From Ciona savignyi (taxonomy: Eukaryota; Chordata; Ascidiacea; Phlebobranchia; Cionidae): a stretch of DNA of 64,000 nucleotides. Positions 57,083-64,000 of the stretch are shown piece by piece. The notes under the pieces are model-generated. The model searched no databases and was not told where the DNA came from. It saw only the letters and a program-made list of their open reading frames with translations. The translations under genes were made by a program, and so were the position numbers. The stretch is from assembly GCA_000149265.1 (NCBI GenBank), contig CH002732.1, forward strand, positions 1,033,603-1,097,602, given 5' to 3'. How positions within the stretch are numbered: the stretch's first letter is position 1; every line of letters begins with the position of its first letter.

Positions 57083-59720
57083 GTAAGTAATTTAAGTAAA
57101 TTTTACGTATATTATTTATGCAAAATAGGCTACAATACTTAGCAGTAATAGTAAAGAATCCTTCGTACACTTGGTAAAATAAAACTTAAGTATTATTAAC
57201 TGGCATGGCTTTCCAGCATAAGATGTACGGAGGATTCTTTAATTGCCTGTGATATAAATCTCAGCTAGTTCCTACAAAAATACTGTTTTATTATTTTTTG
57301 CATAATTGTTGAATGATAAAAATACATTTTGTGTGATATGGACATTAAAGATTCTTTTTCTCCCACTTTGTTAAAACTTAAGTGTAATGTAAAGTATGGT
57401 GTAGATTTAAAGTGTTGTCCATTTTTTACAACACTTCATTATTGCATTCAGAGAGAAATTTTTTCTCAATTGAATTTTCCATCTCCCACCATTTCCCTCT
57501 TCGACCTTTCGTTTCTCACAGAAGATTCAGGTTTGAAAACTTAATTTTTATGATTTTATAATTTTTAAGTGTTCAGCAAGGTTCAAAATTTTGAATTTTA
57601 TGCATCTGTGCATGCAGGGTATGAGGCTGAACCTAACTGGCTGGTCGTATTACTGTGGAAATTATCTTATATATTGCACTGTCTTAAAGTCTCGGTTAAA
57701 GGATATAATATATCAATTTATACTAATCTCCAATTCCACCCCATTGCTCAAATAGGTCATGAGTGTCAAGAATGCAACCTACTAGGCTCATTTTAAATTT
57801 TTATACCGGTTTTAATATTTTTAAGTTACCATATTTAGTTTCCTTATTTTAACTTGGAGGCAACATATTACATTATTGGTTTGCACTTCAGTTTTACCTA
57901 AAAAACCTCTTTTTCCCTAAATTATATAATTATTACTCTAATTAATAATGTAATCTTGTCATCCTAATTCATCTGATATGATTACATTTGCAACTTGGCT
58001 CCAAATAAATTAGTTTCAATAGGTTTCAGTTATTTGTTGAACCTTGAAAGTTTTCTGTAAAATAAATTCACTTGAAATCTTGTACATGTAGATGTAGGGC
58101 TCAGAAGAAAAGTTACCTTCAGTTTGGTTTGCTTTTTAGTGATTTATATATTATTTATGTATTTAAAGATTTTAAAGATAATTTTTTGTAAGGTTTGTTG
58201 AAGTACTGGTAAATGTTTAGCAAAACCTAATAAAATTGTGCGGAACAATTTGTTAATAATTCACCAGTGCCTAGTACTTATACTGAATGTTTGCCAAGTA
58301 AGGAGAAATGTTTTGTAGTGGCTATAAATATTGCTGCTTTGTGTGCAGCCCACATCATTATCATTTCTTTGTTTTTTCTGAAGATGACAAAGTTCAAGGT
58401 ATCAATTGAGAAAGTGCATTAAAATCTGATTAAAATATATATAAATAGTTCATAATGCTAAACTATTCCAAGAACTCTTTTAAACGTCGGTAATTCCCTA
58501 TTAACACTTTGACATCCTTATAATAATCATAAATGATGTGCACATAACTAGGAATATTGTCTGGGCCAACCAATCATGCCATCATCAAATGAACGCCTTT
58601 TTAAATTAAAAATTAAGACTTTTATAGGATTCCCTTATCCTTAAATTTTACGAAAATTGATTGTACGTGATTTTTTAGTTATCTCCATTCTCGTACCGGT
58701 AATAGCGTTTCAATATTTGCGAAGTTTAAAGTTCTATTTATAGAATGTTATAGCCTAGTCGGTTATCTTGTTTGGTCAGTGGTTACGTCCTTATAACCAA
58801 CAAATCCCTCGCGTTGTGACGTCACTGCGATTTTTGCAATGTCATCGTGTATGTGCGCGTGCCTCTGACGTCACTAGCTTAGAAACATTGCATCATCCAG
58901 TTAAGGTTTATAACACAGCGGCCGGCGGTGATCAGGTTACAATGAAAGGGCCACGTTGCCTAAAGCACAGTAATAAATGTACTTTATATGGTGGCCACTA
59001 TAAGTTGTATTTCATACCAATACGTGTTTAAATAGACAGTTGCATAATATTCATCATGAGTTAATAAGTTGAGTTCCTGATTAGTTGGCCTTAGTTCATT
59101 ATTAAGGCGTAATAGTTAAGAAGAAGATATAAAGCTAAGTGTCAGTTGTGTATGAAGGGTTTGTTTATCAGAATTACAGAAGGAAGGCATGTCAGAAGTT
59201 TTATATTTTATTGGATTAAGTAAGAGTATTAAAAGGTACAACTCTCTAAATTGTTAATTTTTATTTCAGTTACATTGAATTTATAAACATAGCTTTTAGC
59301 TGCTGATTACACTGCTTAAGCCTTTTGCGTTATTCTACTTGTACTGCAACCACCTATAGTCCATAGTTTCAGAAGAAAGTTTACCAATTGCGAGTTTTAA
59401 AGAGATTCTGCTTAAGTCTCGCTCCAATCGTTTCAAGCTTTGCATCAGCTGATCAATGTTCTCTGCTACAAACCAACTAATGATCGACGACATTATTACT
59501 CAACGAACTATCGACCATTGTTCTTTACTAATTACGGACGATTATTCAATGGGTTGGCGCTGTAACACGACTAAGAAGAATCGCTGTGGAAATAATTGTT
59601 TTTGTCGCAAGGTATCCACCACAATGACCCAGCGCGCTTAGGCGTTGCTGAGTATCCCAACTGACCAATATGGTCTGCCAGGATCTTCAAGCCAGCCGCA
59701 AGGCAATTTACCAGGTAAAA

Positions 59721-59820
59721 NNNNNNNNNNNNNNNNNNNNNNNNNNNNNNNNNNNNNNNNNNNNNNNNNNNNNNNNNNNNNNNNNNNNNNNNNNNNNNNN
59801 NNNNNNNNNNNNNNNNNNNN
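59721..59820. other. Assembly gap, 100 N
   Basis: Exactly 100 N, gap of unknown size. Unique non-coding sequence lies on both sides. Confidence 0.99.
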
Positions 59821-60319
59821 TGCAGACTTACTAAGAAAAGCGTAAAGGCAAATACCTGTCATATTGAAATACAAATATAGTATCACGTGCAATAAGTGAC
59901 AATTTGTGTACGCGCATTATTATACTTAATCGTACACAACGCAAATCACATACTTGTTACGTTACAATCGTCCTAGTTTAAGCGTTTATGGTAATATCTC
60001 TTGTTTGCGTGGTCAGCCATCATTTCGCTTCGTAACAAAAAAGTTTATAACATATGTACGACACAAACTACGAAATATTGCAAAAAATAAAAGGTTTATA
60101 ATCAAAGCATTGTTTTTATCGATATTATTTGTACTTAATCCAATATTTATCATGCATAAGTCGTATAAATCGGCCTTTGCAAGACGAGGCCAACCATAAT
60201 GACGCAATGCTGACATTCAGTTCGTAGTTTCAACGATTTGTTTGCGACGCATTCTTAACATTTCACGCTCAAACCGCGAGCGCCTCCAGTGTAAGGACGT
60301 TGCGATACCCGTACCCGAT

Positions 60320-60329
60320 ATTGCGCAAT
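60320..60329. promoter_or_regulatory. C/EBP consensus palindrome upstream of the bZIP gene
   Basis: ATTGCGCAAT, a perfect 10-bp palindrome matching the optimal C/EBP dimer site, about 540 bp upstream of the predicted transcription start. It could mediate autoregulation if the bZIP protein downstream is C/EBP-like. Confidence 0.5.
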
Positions 60330-60739
60330 ACCCTCGCGATGTGGTGAAACAAACTACATAAGTACCGGCCGGCGTGTCTGTTTACTACCAAGACCAATAA
60401 CATACCACGAGGAATTACTTTAAAATAAATTTGTCTATTTTGATAAGGTAATTAAAAATTATTTTCGGACTACTGTGAATTACAAATCGAATAATGATAT
60501 TTTTTATTATTTTTTGGCGTAAATTATAAACATAAGGTTACATTTGATTCCGTGCTAAACTAGATCCCAATTTGACTTTATTAATGTAAAGCAAGTATTC
60601 CATTAATATAGGCGCGTTGTGAATCCGTTAAAGCACAAAAAAGTTGGTGAAAAATCGACATGATTTCGCAAATTTGAACCGATAAGGTGCTACATTTCTT
60701 GGGGGAAACCCCGTGTTTTGATCGTCGCGTTGTTCCATA

Positions 60740-60842
60740 TGACGTCACATCACGTGCTACCGTTGTCACGCGGACCGGTCTGGGCTCGTCTTGGCGCAAG
60801 AAAAAACGCCAAAAACTCCCCGAAATACTCGTGCTATATAAG
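60740..60842 (+). promoter_or_regulatory. Core promoter of the bZIP gene: CRE, E-box, TATA box
   Basis: TGACGTCA (60740-60747), a full CRE, is followed at 60751-60756 by CACGTG. CTATATAAG at 60834-60842 is the TATA box. A start near 60865 would give a 5' leader of about 50 nt with no upstream ATG. A CRE this close to a TATA box is typical of cAMP- or stress-responsive genes. Confidence 0.7.
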
Positions 60843-60914
60843 CGACACGCGATCTCGTGCACTTTATTATCAAGCATTCACAGCGCACGACAAGTCACCG
60901 AAGACATTGTGAAT

Positions 60915-63441
60915 ATGATAAAGGAAAGAATTACGCCGACGTTAAATAGCGGTACAACATTTATATTTTTGCAATTTTGTCCAAATGTTTTTTAAATGAA
61001 ACTTAGTATTGTCACTGTTAATTATTAATCTATATAACATACTAAGCCCTTGTTATTGATATGTATATAATATCTTAATTAATTAAATATTAAATACCGT
61101 TCTAACTAACTTTTACACATTGACTTAGGGTTTTGATTTGTCTTGGCTATTGCCAAGAATATGTATAGTTGTTTTATTGGAAATTTCTCTTTTATTAATA
61201 ATGTAGGTGGCTCTCTGTATTGTTAATTAACTTTGTATATATTTATACTAAAACATTTAAATTGGTAGAAATGTTTAATTAGCCATATTGCGTAATTAGT
61301 TCTTGAGTTGTAAGATTAGGCAGTTGTCTAAGAATAGGAGCTTATTTAACACCTTGCTGCCCGGGGGTATTTGTATTGATGTTATAACAATTTAAGTTTA
61401 TAATTGGCTCTTGATGGGTTATAGTGGTGACTTGTGTTTAGGGTTTCATGCTTGAAGAAACTGGAGTTGCTATTGGGGTTGGGGTTTAATATTTTTAACT
61501 TTTTTTAAGTTAGCATTGCACTTGGCTTTTTTAACTTTTTTTATTTAGCATTGCACTTTCCTTCTCTGATTGTTATTAACCCTCCCACTTACCAACAGAA
61601 TGGTTGCTTCAAAACCCGTATCTCAGCGAAACTTGCGTCATGCATCCCGACAATGCGGATCAGATGTGCGGGGGCACTGTCCCCCGCCCCCTTTCTGGGG
61701 AATTCCCAGAAGAAGAGAACTTCACAAATTTTTCTGACCTGATAGAAAAGGATGGACAAGGTGGGCTTGGATTATTATTGGTATTATAGACTTGCGATGA
61801 TAACTTAAACTTGTGGTTTAAAACATTTACAGTCTGGATGTGTTCATGCATATTATGTGTTTGTGAAATTATAGTAAACAGATGTAAATTAACATAGAAA
61901 TAACATGATAATGTCACTGCTATTTGTGGAAGTATTTTATCTAACCGAAACTATTATTTCCAGGATTGACCTCGGATAACAGCATCTTCCCACTCAATAC
62001 CCACACAAACTTGTTTAACGATCATGCAATGGACTTCACGCCCTCGTCCCCATGTGGGAATCGCGTTCGTCATGTGAGCAGCTGCAGCTCTTGGGCGCCC
62101 TCCCCTTATGGGGCATTGGATGCTAGCGATGTTGCATACTCTCCACAAGACTCCCCCTTGCCCATAACGTCCGGGAAACCACTTCCGTCGCGGCAAACCT
62201 CGCTCAGCATCGCCATGGAGGTCCTCGGCGATTCCTCCCTCCCGTTCCAAAATTACGAAAACATTATCGATGATGACCTCACAAAAGAGGATTTACCTTC
62301 GACAAGATTGCGAACTATGTCTGGTTTCGAGGCTAGTAATTGGTCGAAATCAGACGAAACAATTAGTCGTACGAGGTACCACTCTACGCCCTCGTCCGGA
62401 CAAGAGGTAGCTCCGATGGCCCCGCTTGTACTACCTCCTCCTTACTTCCAAATCAACCAAGCTTACCAACCAGGTAAACAATAAAACATTATTTTCTGCC
62501 TAACTAACTTGGGCATCTTAAGAATTCTTTAATAAATAGCTGACATTGTATTATCTTCCACACAGACCAGCCAGTCACCCCCCTCATCAAGCCACCTGCT
62601 TACCAGCCACCACGGCTGCAAAGCCTTCCGTCGATCGTAGAGGAAGCAATCGCTGAAGCGAAGCCGATTGAGGAGAATGATGTCTATGTGCAAGGGCTCC
62701 TCGATGACTTCATGGAGGCCACCAGCGGACTTGAAAAGGTGAGTCATTGTGCTCGGCAATTTCCGGGTAATCTTTCCACATTCTGACAAGGAAATTCAGT
62801 TTAAATAATATCGACATAAAATTCGGTTCAAGTAAATTTGGTTTAAAAACGATCTTTCTTCTCAGGTTGACAGGAAGAATGAGGTGATTGTCATCCAGGA
62901 AGATCATTGCTACTCCTCCCCTCTTCCCATTGTTACAGAAGCAACTGGGAAATCCCCTTCTTTGATTAACACTTCTGCAGCAAAGGTCTCTCCCCTACCA
63001 ATTTCTCCGGTTGCGAAAGTGTTGCCAGTAGGCCCGGTTACTCAAGTGAAAACCACCGTAAACACTGGTTCTGGAAAAACGGGCTTGAAAGTCAAATTTG
63101 CCTCCAAAAAACTGTTCCCGACACGGAATTCCACCAGAATCCCAATAAAATCCTCATCAATCGTCGAAGAGGTGGTGGACCTCACCGACCCAACGACATC
63201 CCAATCCACCACCCCAACATCCCCGCCACCCGTATCACGGAAGCGTGATCGGAACAATGCAGCTTGCCGGGAGTCTAGAATGAAGAAGAAGTTGAAGCTC
63301 CAAGGTGCAGAGTCCGACCTTGTGAGACTCGCAAAAGACAATGAAGAGCAAAGGAAGAAGATAGCGAAGTTGGAGGTTGAGGTGAAGGAGACAAGAGCTC
63401 TTCTGCTCAGCCGGATGACGGGGAAGACCATCCAACCTTGA
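60915..63441 (+). CDS. bZIP transcription factor, C/EBP-like
   Basis: Exons 60915-60951, 61599-61760, 61964-62473, 62566-62738 and 62866-63441 join in phase to give 485 residues. The N-terminal two-thirds is Ser/Pro- and acid-rich (PEEENFTNFSDLIEKDG, QGLLDDFMEATSG), as expected for an activation domain. The last 70 residues are a bZIP: basic region RKRDRNNAACRESRMKKK, then a heptad zipper with RLAKDNEEQRKKIAKLEVEV. It lines up without gaps with the C/EBP family, which shares RNNxA, SR, and the asparagine and leucines of the zipper. ATF4-like is the main alternative. Unusual are Cys in place of the C/EBP Val and Glu in place of Lys within the basic region. Start chosen because this 37-nt exon follows the TATA box and is in phase. 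Complete gene; no breaks. Confidence 0.88.
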
Positions 63442-64000
63442 CTATTGTGATGTCATAATATGTTGATGTCATAATATGTTGATGTTATAATATGTTGATG
63501 TCATAATTTGTTGATGTCATAGCATTTGCATCTGTTTTTTGAGAAACTACCATTGGGAAATTCTCCATAGAAATCCCTTTTAATACTACCAACCCCCTTT
63601 CAGTTCTAGTTCAAATATTCCAAAACAAGTTCATCAAGTCCATATGTATATCCCGCTAATATAGTTCATGTTCTTGTAAATCACACCTGAAATTGAAGTT
63701 CCAACCCCCAGTTTACTTTTACCCAAGTTCTCAATTCATATTACGTGTCCTTTTGAAATGTCCTACTTCTCGATGTGTGGGCGCATTCTGTGCCTTGTAT
63801 GGTTTTGATACGATTGGTTTTTGCGCTTGTATGTGTACAGTTATTGCAACACAAATTTTAAAAAAATACCAAAAATGATAAAAAACCTAAAAAATGTTAT
63901 GTTAGCAATGAACTATCGCTGTACTTTCGCAAAAAAACGGTTCCAATAAAAAAATATTTACCTGTATCCATGTTTTCTTAACGTCAAAGAATTAATTTAA
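63442..64000 (+). other. 3' UTR of the bZIP gene
   Basis: Positions 63448-63522 contain about five imperfect copies of a 17-18-bp unit, TGATGTCATAATATGT. A polyadenylation signal AATAAA is at 63945-63950. Nothing else recognised. Confidence 0.65.

Larger units (their letters stand above)
55764..60314. other. Region without a supportable gene, between transposon nest and bZIP gene
   Basis: It starts with what may be the rest of the LTR interrupted by the PIF/Harbinger element. 56250-56320 holds a reverse-strand SINE family A head (AAGGCGACGCACTTAACCGT). Open frames at 57329-57544, 58768-59031 and 59456-59641 show no recognisable domain. The last is Cys-rich (GWRCNTTKKNRCGNNCFCRK) and may be a transposon-derived CXC-type fragment running into the assembly gap. 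Confidence 0.5.

Noticed and set aside
57329..57796. Two short open frames, 71 and 75 codons
   Set aside because: AT-rich sequence with no domain, promoter or convincing splice sites.
59456..59641. Cys-rich open frame before the second gap
   Set aside because: RCGNNCFCRK hints at a transposon CXC motif, but the following residues do not continue it and there is no gene structure.
61954..62250. Minus-strand open frame over bZIP exon 3
   Set aside because: Opposite-strand shadow of a confirmed, in-phase exon.

Overview
The window looks like the genome of a solitary ascidian, most likely a Ciona species. It is AT-rich, has short GT-AG introns, carries Hox5- and Hox6-type genes beside unrelated genes, and is littered with tRNA-derived SINEs. 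The species call is inference: no database search was possible. Two runs of exactly 100 N (33678-33777 and 59721-59820) are assembly gaps.

Layout, all real genes on the + strand. (1) 461-11648: most of a peroxisomal acyl-CoA oxidase gene (ACOX1), 5' end cut off by the window edge, ending in the peroxisomal signal SKL. One exon is present in three diverged tandem versions (1850-2007, 2702-2862, 3901-4061) whose reading phases allow only one at a time. Its introns hold several minisatellites and SINEs. (2) 11649-15324: repeats, including a 337-bp tandem repeat. (3) 15325-41287: a tandem array of nine intact three-exon genes (P1-P9) for small secreted peptides. Each has a near-identical signal peptide, a short cationic core with a C-x5-C pair and (in most) Arg/Pro/Trp-rich sequence, a 23-nt microexon, and an acidic C-terminal tail. 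The plan matches a secreted antimicrobial-type precursor. I do not recognise the family, and it is the best candidate here for an undescribed system. The array grew by block duplication and unequal crossing-over.

(4) 45765-51033: two Hox genes in the same orientation, Hox6-like then Hox5-like, both with a YPWM motif and an intact homeodomain. Their homeoboxes are almost identical in DNA over 156 bp, which suggests gene conversion. (5) 51530-57090: a nest of mobile elements: SINEs, a gag-like retroelement remnant with a zinc knuckle, and a 2701-bp PIF/Harbinger-type DNA transposon (TTA target duplication) carrying a decayed MADF gene but no transposase. (6) 57.1-60.3 kb: no supportable gene. 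(7) 60915-63441: a complete five-exon bZIP transcription factor, closest by eye to C/EBP, with a TATA box, CRE, E-box and perfect C/EBP palindrome upstream.

Functionally the window mixes fatty-acid beta-oxidation, probable secreted host defence and developmental transcription factors. Nothing suggests these genes act in one pathway; they are neighbours by genome rearrangement.
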